This document shows positions 7,460-14,492 of a DNA stretch of 16,003 nt, in pieces (the stretch's first letter is position 1; each line of letters opens with the position of its first letter). The stretch lies in assembly GCA_036522155.1 (NCBI GenBank), contig DATDGI010000237.1, positions 1-16,003 of the forward strand, written 5' to 3'. This DNA comes from UBA9676 sp036522155. Lineage in GTDB: Bacteria > Actinomycetota > Actinomycetes > Streptosporangiales > Streptosporangiaceae. Position numbers and translations under genes: made by a program. The notes under the pieces are model-generated. The model ran no database searches, was not told the origin of the DNA, and saw only the letters and a list, made by a program, of their open reading frames with translations.

Positions 7460-8956
7460 ATGGCGAAGGTAAACGGACAGCAGCCCGCCACGGTTTCCGC
7501 GGACGAGTCGAGGCTCAACACGAATGCGCTCGGCCTCTGGGGCCTGGTGATCATGGGGATCGCCTACATGGGCCTCGCGCTCACCGCCTACTTCAACTTC
7601 GGGATCATGGAGGGCCTTACCGGCCCGATCGTCCCGCTGGCGTTCGCCGCGGTCACGGTGGCGATGCTGCCCACGGCGGCAAGCTACGCGGTCATGAACA
7701 GCAGGCGGCCCTCGACCGGCGCTACCCTCACCTGGCTGTGGGAGGCGACCACCCCGCCGCTCGGCGTATGGCTCGGCTGGGTCCTGGTCATCGCCTACAT
7801 CGTCGGATGCATCCTGCAGCCGGTCATGTTCGGGCTGTTCTTCAACTCGTTCCTCAATTACTTCGGGGTCCACGCCGGGTACCTGACCGCGACCCTGGCC
7901 GGCCTCATCCCGATTCTGATCGTCGGCTACATGACGAAGAAGGACATCCGGGTATCCGCCAAGCTTGTCGGGCTCTTCATTGCGATCGAGGCCGGCTTCG
8001 TGGCGCTGCTCTCCCTGTACATCATCATCAAGCAGGGGATCGCCGGGAACCTGTCCTTCCAGCCGCTCAACCCCACCGCCGCGACCGCCGGCTGGACGGG
8101 CTTCCTGAATGCACTGCTGTTCGCCGTGCTCGCGATCGCGGCCTTCGACATCGTCGCCCCGATGGCGGAGGAGACCCGGACCCCACGCCGGCTGGTGCCG
8201 AGGGCGACCATCTACGTGACCGTCGGGGCCGGCCTGTACTGGGTGTTCACCTCGTTCGGCATCGTCAACGCTGTCCCGGCCCACACCATGGCCGGGTACG
8301 TCGCCTCCGGTGAGTTCACGCCGATCTACCTGGTCGCGGGGCACTACGTCAGCTGGCTGCGGCTGCTGGTGCCGCTGACCGGGTTCACTGCGGTGTTCGC
8401 AGCTTTCAGCGCGATCTCGATCGCGGCGAGCAGGCAGCTGTACGCGCTGGGCCGGGAGGGCCTCGCCCCCAAGGCGTTCGGGCGGACGGACCAGAACAGG
8501 ACGCCCTGGAACGCGCAGCTGCTCGTGCTCGGCTGCTGTGTGGTCCTGCCGATCCTGATCAGCCTCTACCAGGAGCACAACCCGCTGCTGGCGTTTGGCT
8601 GGATCGGCGAGGCGTACGTCTTCTTCATCCTGATCCCGTACACGCTGACCTGCGTGGCGAACATCTTCTACCACCGGCGGTACCATCGCGCCGACTTCAA
8701 CTGGCTCACCAACCTGCTGCTGCCGCTGCTCGGTATCGTGATCAACGTCTACATCTTCTACAAGAACTTCTTCCAGACGTTCGTACTGCACCCGACCAGC
8801 TTCGTCACGCAGACATCGATCACCGTCGTGTGCTTCGCGGCGCTGGTACTTGCCGTGGTGTTCACGGTGCTTGGGATCCGCCGCACGGGCAGGCTCACCC
8901 GGCCGCACGGGTTCGTCGAGGACGAGCCCGCCGTGCTCGAGGCTGCCGGGGAGTGA
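7460..8956 (+). CDS. APC-superfamily permease
   Basis: A 498-residue integral membrane protein with about twelve hydrophobic segments and few charges between them, beginning after an N-terminal tail of some 25 residues. The first segment region reads LVIMGIAYMGLALTAYFNFG, and a later one carries the family-like FDIVAPMAEETRTPRRLVPRA stretch after a helix, followed by FAAFSAISIAASRQLYALGREG, which is characteristic of amino acid-polyamine-organocation transporters. It therefore probably imports an amino acid, an amine or a related organic ion across the plasma membrane. ATG 7460 follows GGGAGGAAG. The stop overlaps the GTG of SDR 3 (GTGA), so the two are co-translated. It is the only transporter in the window and presumably brings in the regulon's substrate. 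Confidence 0.85.
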   Translation: MAKVNGQQPATVSADESRLNTNALGLWGLVIMGIAYMGLALTAYFNFGIMEGLTGPIVPLAFAAVTVAMLPTAASYAVMNSRRPSTGATLTWLWEATTPPLGVWLGWVLVIAYIVGCILQPVMFGLFFNSFLNYFGVHAGYLTATLAGLIPILIVGYMTKKDIRVSAKLVGLFIAIEAGFVALLSLYIIIKQGIAGNLSFQPLNPTAATAGWTGFLNALLFAVLAIAAFDIVAPMAEETRTPRRLVPRATIYVTVGAGLYWVFTSFGIVNAVPAHTMAGYVASGEFTPIYLVAGHYVSWLRLLVPLTGFTAVFAAFSAISIAASRQLYALGREGLAPKAFGRTDQNRTPWNAQLLVLGCCVVLPILISLYQEHNPLLAFGWIGEAYVFFILIPYTLTCVANIFYHRRYHRADFNWLTNLLLPLLGIVINVYIFYKNFFQTFVLHPTSFVTQTSITVVCFAALVLAVVFTVLGIRRTGRLTRPHGFVEDEPAVLEAAGE

Positions 8957-9744
8957 ACGGGCGCTTCGCCGGCCGGACCGTCATCGTCACCGGCGGCGGC
9001 CGTGGCATCGGCCAGGCCACAGCCCTGGCGTTCGCGGCCGAGGGCGCCGGCGTGCTCGTGCTCGGCCGCACGGTCGTGGACCTGGAGGACACGGTCAGCC
9101 AGATCACCGCCGACGGCGGTCAGGCGTGGTTGCTGCCCTGTGACGTCACCGACGAGGCCCAGGTTGACGACGTGGTCGCGCGCGCGGCCGCCCGCTGGGA
9201 CCGCATCGATGTCCTGATCAACAACGCCGGTATCGATGACGACACCCCGTTCCTGGAGATCGACCGCGCCCGCTGGCGGGCGGTCATCGACACCAACCTG
9301 ACCGGTGTGTTCCTCATGTCGCAGGCGGTGGGCAGGGAAATGGCCAAGGCTGGCCGCGGCGTCATCCTGCACACCGCCTCGATCGATGCCTCCGGTGGCG
9401 ACGGGCCCTACGCTGCCTACAACGCGTCCAAGGCAGGCCTGCTCGGGCTGAACCGCACCCTGGCGCTCGAGCTCGCTGCGCACGGGATTCGCTCCAACTG
9501 CGTCAGCCCCGGTTTCACCCAGACCGTGATGACCGAGAACGCGGTCGGGCCGGAGCTGCTCAGCTACCTCAACGGGTCGTTCGCACGCGTGCCGTTGAAG
9601 CGCCTGGTGAAACCCGATGAGATCGCGCAGGCGTTCCTGTTCCTCGCCTCCGACCAGGCCTCGGCGATCACGGGCATCGACCTGCGCGTGGACGGGGGCC
9701 TGACGGCGAACTGGTACATCCTCGAAACGCTGCCCGGCGAGTGA
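8953..9744 (+). CDS. SDR-family oxidoreductase 3
   Basis: A 263-residue classical SDR whose GTG overlaps the permease stop by 4 bases, with GGGGAG in the permease tail serving as ribosome site. TGGGRGIG is followed by LVLGRTVVD; Arg rather than Asp after beta-2 suggests NADP(H). NNAG, tetrad Asn in DTNLTGVFL, Ser in HTASIDASG and the YNASK pair are all present, so the catalytic set looks complete. SPGFTQTVM and the C-terminal ITGIDLRVDGGLTANW are typical. It ends only four bases before the stop of the convergent hydroxyacid dehydrogenase gene. Coupling to the permease suggests that it acts on the imported compound or an early product. Confidence 0.87.
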   Translation: MNGRFAGRTVIVTGGGRGIGQATALAFAAEGAGVLVLGRTVVDLEDTVSQITADGGQAWLLPCDVTDEAQVDDVVARAAARWDRIDVLINNAGIDDDTPFLEIDRARWRAVIDTNLTGVFLMSQAVGREMAKAGRGVILHTASIDASGGDGPYAAYNASKAGLLGLNRTLALELAAHGIRSNCVSPGFTQTVMTENAVGPELLSYLNGSFARVPLKRLVKPDEIAQAFLFLASDQASAITGIDLRVDGGLTANWYILETLPGE

Positions 9745-9748
9745 GCGG

Positions 9749-10744
9749 TTAGACCGTCGATCCGCGCTGCGCCACGTGCTCGAGGTAGTCCGGGTTGATG
9801 ATCGACGGAACCGGGACGCCGGCCAGGAAGTCCACCACCTGCTGGGCCGCCCGCACCGGGAGCGCGGCGAGGCTGGCCGGCGAGTACCAGGCGGCATGCG
9901 GGGAGAGCAGCACGTTCGGCAGCGACCGCAGCGGGCTCGCCGCCGGCAGCGGCTCGGTCTCGAACACGTCCAGCGCGGCCCCGGCGAGCCGTCCCGCGCG
10001 CAGCGCGGCGGCCACGGCGTCCTCGTCGGTAAGGCCTCCGCGGCAGGTGTTGACGAGCAGCGCCCCGGGCCGCATCAGCGCGATCGTGTCCGCCCGGATC
10101 AGGTGCCGCGTCTCGGCTTTGAGCGGGGCGTGCAGCGTGACCAGGTGAGAGCTTCGCAGCAGATCCTCGAGTGAGGTGAGGGGGATACCGCCGCCCCCCG
10201 CGGCGTACGGGTCGTGCCCGATGACCTGGAAACCGAGCGCCTTGGCCTGGGCCGCGACCAGCGACCCGATGCGGCCGAGCCCGACCACGCCGATGACCGT
10301 ATCCGCGGGCCGGGCGGCGGCCGGGTAAGCCGCGGCGGCCGACCACTGCCCGTCCCGGACCGCGGCATCGAACCGGCCGAGGCCGCGGACCAGCCACATC
10401 GCCATGGCCAGCGTGTGCGTTGCCACCTCGTCCACGCAGTAGTCGGGCGTGTTGGCCATCGCTATCCCGCGCCGGGTCGCCGCCGCGACGTCGATCATGT
10501 CGTAGCCGATGCCCAGGCGGCTGATGAACCGGCACCGGGGTGCGGCGTCGAGCACCGCCGCGGTGACCGGGGCCCACTGCACGATGAGCGCGTCGGCGGG
10601 AATCTGCGACAGCCCCGCGATCACGTCGTCTTCGGTGGTGGCCTGGAGCCGCACCACGGTGATGCCCGCCTCGCGCAGCACGTCTTCGTCCGCGTGGGAG
10701 GCGAGGTCGGAGTCGGTTATGGCCACCGTTGGCGGCTCGCCCAT
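9749..10744 (-). CDS. D-2-hydroxyacid dehydrogenase (NAD-binding, PGDH/CtBP-like)
   Basis: A 331-residue member of the D-isomer-specific 2-hydroxyacid dehydrogenase family, which interconverts 2-keto and 2-hydroxy acids. The N-terminal half of the substrate domain contains SRLGIGYDMIDV and NTPDYCVDEVATHTLAMA. The central nucleotide fold has GVVGLGRIG and, downstream, IGHDPYA, where Asp suggests NAD. The catalytic residues are visible as Arg in NTCRGG, Glu in DVFETEPLP and His in SPHAAWYS. Length is normal. ATG 10744 follows the GntR stop by three bases, and it is the last gene of the five-gene minus-strand operon. Its substrate cannot be told; glyoxylate, hydroxypyruvate and phosphoglycerate-type activities are all found in this family. 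Operon context favours a 2-keto acid made by the pathway. Confidence 0.88.
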   Translation of the reverse strand: MGEPPTVAITDSDLASHADEDVLREAGITVVRLQATTEDDVIAGLSQIPADALIVQWAPVTAAVLDAAPRCRFISRLGIGYDMIDVAAATRRGIAMANTPDYCVDEVATHTLAMAMWLVRGLGRFDAAVRDGQWSAAAAYPAAARPADTVIGVVGLGRIGSLVAAQAKALGFQVIGHDPYAAGGGGIPLTSLEDLLRSSHLVTLHAPLKAETRHLIRADTIALMRPGALLVNTCRGGLTDEDAVAAALRAGRLAGAALDVFETEPLPAASPLRSLPNVLLSPHAAWYSPASLAALPVRAAQQVVDFLAGVPVPSIINPDYLEHVAQRGSTV

Positions 10745-10747
10745 GGC

Positions 10748-11422
10748 CTACGCCTCCTCCGGCCGGGTCAGCCTGGCGTCGGCGATGCGCTGCGCGGCGG
10801 CCTGGATGTGCTTCTCCATCGCCTTTTCTGCCGCCCGCCGGTCACCCGAGGCGATGAGATCAAGCAGTTCCTGGTGGGTTGCCGCGTGGCGGCGCAGGCC
10901 GTCCGGCTGGAGCGGGGCCGCCGCGGCGCGGTAGAAGTGGCTGACCCGGCTGCGGAGCTGCCCCGCCACCTCCATGAGCAGCGCGTGATCCGTTAGGCGC
11001 CACAGGTACTCGTGGAACTCCTGGTCGAGCTTGTGCACCTGCGCCAGGTCGTGCTGCTCGGCGGCGCGGATCATCCCGTCCACGATCCCCTGCAGCTCAT
11101 CGCGGGCGGCGGGCGTGAACCGGCCCTGGAGCTGCCGCATGGCGAACTGCTCGAGCACCACCCGCAGGCTCGACACCTCCTCGAGCATCCGCGGCGACAG
11201 GCTGGCCACCCTTGCGCCGCGCCGGGGCGGGCGCACTACGAGGCCCTCCTCCTCCAGCCGGGCGAGCGCCTCGCGCAGTGGGATGTGGCTGACGCCGAAC
11301 CGATCCGCCAGGCGGCGCTCGACGAGGCGGTCGCCGGGGGCGTAGACGCCGCTCTGGATGTCGGCCCGGAGCCGGTCCGCGACGGCGTCAGCGAGGCCGT
11401 GCTCGGGCATCGGCTCGGTCAT
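10748..11422 (-). CDS. GntR-family regulator, FCD subfamily
   Basis: A 224-residue transcription factor. Residues about 10-75 form the GntR winged helix: the LADAVADRLRADIQSGVYAPGDRLVERRLAD stretch, then the recognition helix FGVSHIPLREALARLEEEG and the wing VVRPPRRGARV. Residues about 85-215 are the all-helical FCD ligand domain, with LDQEFHEYLW and HAATHQELLDLIASGD supplying the Asp/His residues that usually bind a metal next to the ligand. ATG 11422 overlaps the stop of the decarboxylase-like gene (ATGA). FCD regulators normally bind short palindromes and are released by a pathway carboxylate. The four ATGCTATAGCG sites, one in front of this operon, are its likely operators, which would make it autoregulated. 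Confidence 0.9.
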   Translation of the reverse strand: MTEPMPEHGLADAVADRLRADIQSGVYAPGDRLVERRLADRFGVSHIPLREALARLEEEGLVVRPPRRGARVASLSPRMLEEVSSLRVVLEQFAMRQLQGRFTPAARDELQGIVDGMIRAAEQHDLAQVHKLDQEFHEYLWRLTDHALLMEVAGQLRSRVSHFYRAAAAPLQPDGLRRHAATHQELLDLIASGDRRAAEKAMEKHIQAAAQRIADARLTRPEEA

Positions 11423-12168
11423 GGCCGGCCGCCAGGGTAGCGGTGGACGATGTGGCCGGGCGCCAGGGTCAGGTCGATGGTCCGGTGCAGGCCAAGGACC
11501 ACCTCGCGGACGGCCAGCAGATAGGCGGGCACCTGTGCGTTGGGGCGCAGCTCCAGGGTGGCAGGCCCGGTCCACGCCTCATGCTCGGTCACGTCGGTGA
11601 AGAGCCTGGTGACGAGTTCGCGGCTGATGGCTCCCTCCTCTTCCTGGCGGATCCGCAGGTTCACGTTCAGCCCGGCGCCGGGTATGAGCCGGTCCAGTTC
11701 GCTGCCGCTGCTGGCCCGCTGCTTCCAGCCCATGGTCGCAGTCGCCACGTCGATGCCGTTCCGCGCGACGGTGCCGACCAGCAGGTCCCCGCGGCCCTCG
11801 AGGCAGACCTGCCCGGCCTTCTTCGGCTGGCCGTAGGCTTCCCGGCCCGCGGCCACCGCGCCGTCCGATTCGAGGACAAGGAACGGCGAGTACACCGCCG
11901 GTGTGCCGTCGGGCAGCATCACCGGGAGCTGCCAGGCCGACTCACAGTAATCGCCGAACCATTCAGCATCGTGCATGTGGTACACGTGCAGCACACACAG
12001 GTCGGACGCGAGCTCCAGCGGCTGGGGCACGAGGGCCCCGGCGGCGTCACGCGCTGTGCGGTAGATCACCGTCATGATCTCGGTGCGGCGCAGCCGGATC
12101 GGCAGCAGCGGGACCAGCGGGGCTCCGGCCGGCGTGGAGCTGAGATCCAGTGGGTCGAATCCGGTCAC
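11419..12168 (-). CDS. Acetoacetate decarboxylase-like protein
   Basis: A 249-residue protein of the acetoacetate decarboxylase superfamily. The GREAYGQPKKAGQVCLEGRG segment matches the family's conserved region around the Schiff-base lysine (pattern GxPKK), so the reactive Lys seems to be kept. The preceding PAVYSPFLVLESDGAVAAGRE is also typical. Members decarboxylate beta-keto acids, but some catalyse aldol or dehydration reactions through the same imine, so the reaction here may differ. GTG 12168 overlaps the stop of the VOC gene (GTGA), and its own stop overlaps the GntR start, giving tight coupling on both sides. The segment upstream in the same frame is proline/arginine-rich shadow of the VOC gene and was excluded. 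In context it may decarboxylate a keto acid produced by one of the SDRs. Confidence 0.8.
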   Translation of the reverse strand: MTGFDPLDLSSTPAGAPLVPLLPIRLRRTEIMTVIYRTARDAAGALVPQPLELASDLCVLHVYHMHDAEWFGDYCESAWQLPVMLPDGTPAVYSPFLVLESDGAVAAGREAYGQPKKAGQVCLEGRGDLLVGTVARNGIDVATATMGWKQRASSGSELDRLIPGAGLNVNLRIRQEEEGAISRELVTRLFTDVTEHEAWTGPATLELRPNAQVPAYLLAVREVVLGLHRTIDLTLAPGHIVHRYPGGRP

Positions 12169-12608
12169 GCCGGTGGCCGTTCGAACAGCTCGACAACATG
12201 CCCGTCCGGGTCGCGCAGGTAGACGCCGCGGCCGCCGCGGTTCACACCGGTGTCGATCACCACCGGCTCGCTGAACGGCGTGCCGCCGGCGGCGACGAGC
12301 CGTTTCATCCGTTCGTCCAGGTCCTCGCAGGCCACGCACACGTGGGTGAACCCCTGGTCGGCGGGGCGCGAGAGGTGCTGCCCGCCGCTAGGCGCCAGGT
12401 ACTGGAAAAGCTCGATCCGCGGCCCCTCACCGCCGAAGGCGAGATGCGCCATGCGCACGTGCGCGCCCGGCTCCCCCACGATCGCCTCCAGGTAGCCACC
12501 GGCCTTTTCCTGCTGGAACAGCACTTCCATGCCCATCGCATCCCGCCAGAAAAGCAGGGACCGCTCCAGGTCCGAAACCGTCAGCCCGGTGTGGTGCAGC
12601 ATTGGCAT
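12165..12608 (-). CDS. VOC-family (glyoxalase/bleomycin-resistance fold) protein
   Basis: A 147-residue protein with two beta-alpha-beta-beta-beta modules. The first starts MLHHTGLTVSDLERSLLFWRDAMGMEV and ends RIELFQYL; the second runs from THVCVACEDLDERMKRL to YLRDPDGHVVELFE. His near the start, Glu in IELFQ, His in THVCV and Glu in VELFE occupy the positions of the four metal ligands, so a metal enzyme (lyase, epimerase, dioxygenase) is likely rather than a drug-binding protein. The overall pattern is closest to glyoxalase I or methylmalonyl-CoA epimerase-like members. It starts 14 bases after the SDR 4 stop and overlaps the next gene by 4 bases. Epimerisation or cleavage of a keto acid is a fair guess, no more. 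Confidence 0.8.
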   Translation of the reverse strand: MPMLHHTGLTVSDLERSLLFWRDAMGMEVLFQQEKAGGYLEAIVGEPGAHVRMAHLAFGGEGPRIELFQYLAPSGGQHLSRPADQGFTHVCVACEDLDERMKRLVAAGGTPFSEPVVIDTGVNRGGRGVYLRDPDGHVVELFERPPA

Positions 12609-12622
12609 TCCAGACCGCCTTT

Positions 12623-13366
12623 TCAGAACGTCACCGTCAAACCGCCATCGACAATTATCCGCTGGCCGGTGCAGTACGTGTTGTCGGCAGACACCAGGTA
12701 GCTCACCGCGCTAGCGACCTCATCCGGCTCTGCGGGGCGGCGCAGCGGGAGCTTGCCGTGGCCCACATATATGTCGCGGAACCAGGCCGAGTCCAGCTCA
12801 TTCACCCCATTCACGATCGACATGCGGGTGCGCACAAACCCCGGCGCCACCGAATTGACCAGTACCCCGCGCGGCCCGAGCTCGATCGCCAGAGTCCTGG
12901 TGGCCGCCTCCAGGCCCGCCTTGGCCGAGTCGTAGGCCAGCGTCCCCGCCTCCCCAACGCTGGCGTGCACCGAGGTGATGTTGACGATGCGCCCGGAACC
13001 GCGCGCGGCCATCCGCAGGCCCGCTGTGCGGGCCAGCCATACCGGCCCATCCATGAGTACCGCGTGCTGGCGGCGGTAGGCGTCAAGGGTCAGCCGGTCG
13101 ATGGGCTCCGGCAGGCAGATGCCCGCCACGTTGACGAGCGCGGCCAGCGGGCCCAGCTCCTGCTCGATACGGCTTACCAGGGGCTCGTGCGCCGCAAGGT
13201 CCGCGACGTCCAGCTCGTACCCGGTCACCCCGTCGGCGGGCCCGACCGGCTCGATGTCGGCCGCAGCCACCCAGAACCGGTCGTCGCGGAGCCGCAGCGC
13301 AATAGCGCGGCCGATGCCGTTGGCCGCCCCGGTCACCAGTGCCACGGGCGCTGCCGGTTCCACCAT
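12623..13366 (-). CDS. SDR-family oxidoreductase 4, first gene of the five-gene operon
   Basis: A 247-residue SDR. TGAANGIG binds the cofactor, and AAADIEPVG with Asp after beta-2 predicts NAD. The usual NNAG reads NVAG. Ser is in NITSVHASVG, and YDSAK supplies Tyr and Lys. As in SDR 2 the tetrad Asn seems missing: the NLxGxF position reads VLMDGPVWL. The C-terminus has the normal YCTGQRIIVDGGLTVTF. I start at ATG 13366; GTG 13363 directly after it is an alternative. There is no ribosome site: the preceding bases are operator and promoter (13370-13399), so the mRNA may begin at or inside the start codon. The gene heads the minus-strand operon with VOC, decarboxylase-like, GntR and hydroxyacid dehydrogenase genes. 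Confidence 0.85.
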   Translation of the reverse strand: MVEPAAPVALVTGAANGIGRAIALRLRDDRFWVAAADIEPVGPADGVTGYELDVADLAAHEPLVSRIEQELGPLAALVNVAGICLPEPIDRLTLDAYRRQHAVLMDGPVWLARTAGLRMAARGSGRIVNITSVHASVGEAGTLAYDSAKAGLEAATRTLAIELGPRGVLVNSVAPGFVRTRMSIVNGVNELDSAWFRDIYVGHGKLPLRRPAEPDEVASAVSYLVSADNTYCTGQRIIVDGGLTVTF

Positions 13367-13369
13367 GGC

Positions 13370-13399
13370 AGTAAACGCTATAGCATTCTGAACCGTCAA
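13370..13399 (-). promoter_or_regulatory. Predicted promoter of the SDR 4 operon
   Basis: On the minus strand TTGACG (13399-13394) is followed after 18 bases by TTTACT (13375-13370). The spacer contains the regulon 11-mer, the same layout as at the permease promoter. The expected transcript start, about seven bases past the -10 box, falls at 13363, on or just inside the start codon of SDR 4, so a leaderless message is predicted. Confidence 0.5.
13376..13386 (-). promoter_or_regulatory. Regulon operator site 3 (ATGCTATAGCG)
   Basis: Minus-strand copy ATGCTATAGCGTTTAC, between the divergent SDR 4 operon (nine bases from its ATG) and the aldose-epimerase-like gene (27 bases from its GTG). Its position could control both directions. 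It is identical to the other three copies over 11 bases. Confidence 0.75.
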
Positions 13400-13413
13400 G
13401 TCGGGAGGGACCG

Positions 13414-14418
13414 GTGACAGAAGCACGGCCCGGTATCCGGGAAAGCCTGGTGCACGGATGGCGCGCAGTACACCTCACCAGCGACACGCTCGAGGTCACG
13501 GTACTGCCGGACAAGGGCGCCGACATCTACGCGATTACCGACCTCGCCTCGGGAATCGACCTGCTATTCAAGGCCCCATGGGGACTCCAGCCGCCGGGCT
13601 CGCCGCCCCGGGCCGGCAGCGGCGGCGCGGCATTCCTGGAGAATTACGAAGGCGGCTGGCAGGAGCTTTTCCCGAACACCAATGACCCGGCAAGCTACCG
13701 CGGCATAGCCCTCCCGTTCCACGGCGAAGTCGCCACCCTGTCGTGGTCGTGGTCGGAGGCCGGCGATGACTCTGGCGAAACGGCGGTGCGGTTCACCGTC
13801 GAGTGCCGCCTGACGCCATTCCGGCTGGAACGCACGATGCGCCTGCCACAGGGGGAACGGCGGCTGGTGCTCGACGAACGGGTCACCAACCTGTCCGGCA
13901 GCCCGGCGCATTTCACCTGGGGCCATCACTGCGTGCTGGGTCCCCCACTGGTGGGCGACGGCGCCGAGCTGCGCATCCCCTGCCGCACCATCATCACCGG
14001 CGCCGAGCCGTGGGAGGACACCGCCCGGCTGGTACCCGGCCAGCGCAGCAACTGGCCGATCGCGCGGCGCCGGAACGGCGGTGTGGCCGACCTGTCACGC
14101 GTTCCCGGCCCGGAGACCGGCAGCCATGACGACGTGTTCCTGAGCGGCCTGGATGCCGGCTGGGCCGAGCTAGCCAATCCCGCGCTTGGGCTGGGGTTCC
14201 GGCTGGACTGGGATCCGGCGGTGTTCCGGTGGGTCATCTCGTGGCAGCCGTTCGGCGGCGCCCGCGCCATGCCGCTGCGCGGCGCCTACGCGCTCGGCAT
14301 CGAGCCATGGGCCTCCGGCGGCAACCTCGAGGCTGCGCTGGCCGGCGGGGATGCCGCGGAACTGCTGGGGCACGGTCACCTCGAGACCACGGTTTCCGCC
14401 GCCATCACCAGCGGGTGA
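13414..14418 (+). CDS. Aldose 1-epimerase (mutarotase)-like protein
   Basis: A 334-residue beta-sandwich protein of the galactose-mutarotase-like superfamily. Typical features are the early LEVTVLPDKGADIYAITD, then LENYEGGWQELFPN, ALPFHGEVATLSW (His of the conserved G/H motif), FTWGHHCVLGPPL with the catalytic-type His, and YALGIEPWASGGN, where Glu is the likely base. The family interconverts sugar anomers or shares the fold with other sugar-acting proteins. GTG 13414 follows GGGAGGGAC. It is divergent from the SDR 4 operon across operator site 3 and is therefore probably in the regulon. Its presence suggests that the substrate or an early intermediate is a reducing sugar or a sugar-like cyclic hemiacetal. 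Several relatives are not true mutarotases, so the activity is uncertain. Confidence 0.8.
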   Translation: MTEARPGIRESLVHGWRAVHLTSDTLEVTVLPDKGADIYAITDLASGIDLLFKAPWGLQPPGSPPRAGSGGAAFLENYEGGWQELFPNTNDPASYRGIALPFHGEVATLSWSWSEAGDDSGETAVRFTVECRLTPFRLERTMRLPQGERRLVLDERVTNLSGSPAHFTWGHHCVLGPPLVGDGAELRIPCRTIITGAEPWEDTARLVPGQRSNWPIARRRNGGVADLSRVPGPETGSHDDVFLSGLDAGWAELANPALGLGFRLDWDPAVFRWVISWQPFGGARAMPLRGAYALGIEPWASGGNLEAALAGGDAAELLGHGHLETTVSAAITSG

Positions 14419-14451
14419 GGCGACCGGTGCGGCTGAGGCGACCGGTGCGGC
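14416..14451 (+). repeat. Two perfect tandem copies of an 18-bp unit spanning the epimerase stop codon
   Basis: TGAGGCGACCGGTGCGGC occurs at 14416-14433 and again at 14434-14451 without a mismatch. The first three bases are the stop codon of the epimerase-like gene. Looks like a recent small duplication. Confidence 0.85.
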
Positions 14452-14453
14452 CG

Positions 14454-14467
14454 CGGCGGTGCCGCCG
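14454..14467. terminator. GC-rich hairpin between convergent genes, possible terminator
   Basis: CGGCG-GTGC-CGCCG can form a short, very stable stem-loop in the 74-base space between the convergent epimerase-like gene and SDR 5. No T-run follows on either strand, which is common for terminators in GC-rich actinomycetes but weakens the call. Confidence 0.3.
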
Positions 14468-14492
14468 GGCCGGCTGCCGCTCCGGGCGCTGC

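Noticed and set aside
7295..8908. A 537-residue open frame on the minus strand opposite the permease
   Set aside because: Its residues are low-complexity Arg/Asp/Glu/Gln/His-rich, as expected from the antisense of a GC-rich membrane protein, while the plus strand encodes a coherent permease with a ribosome site.
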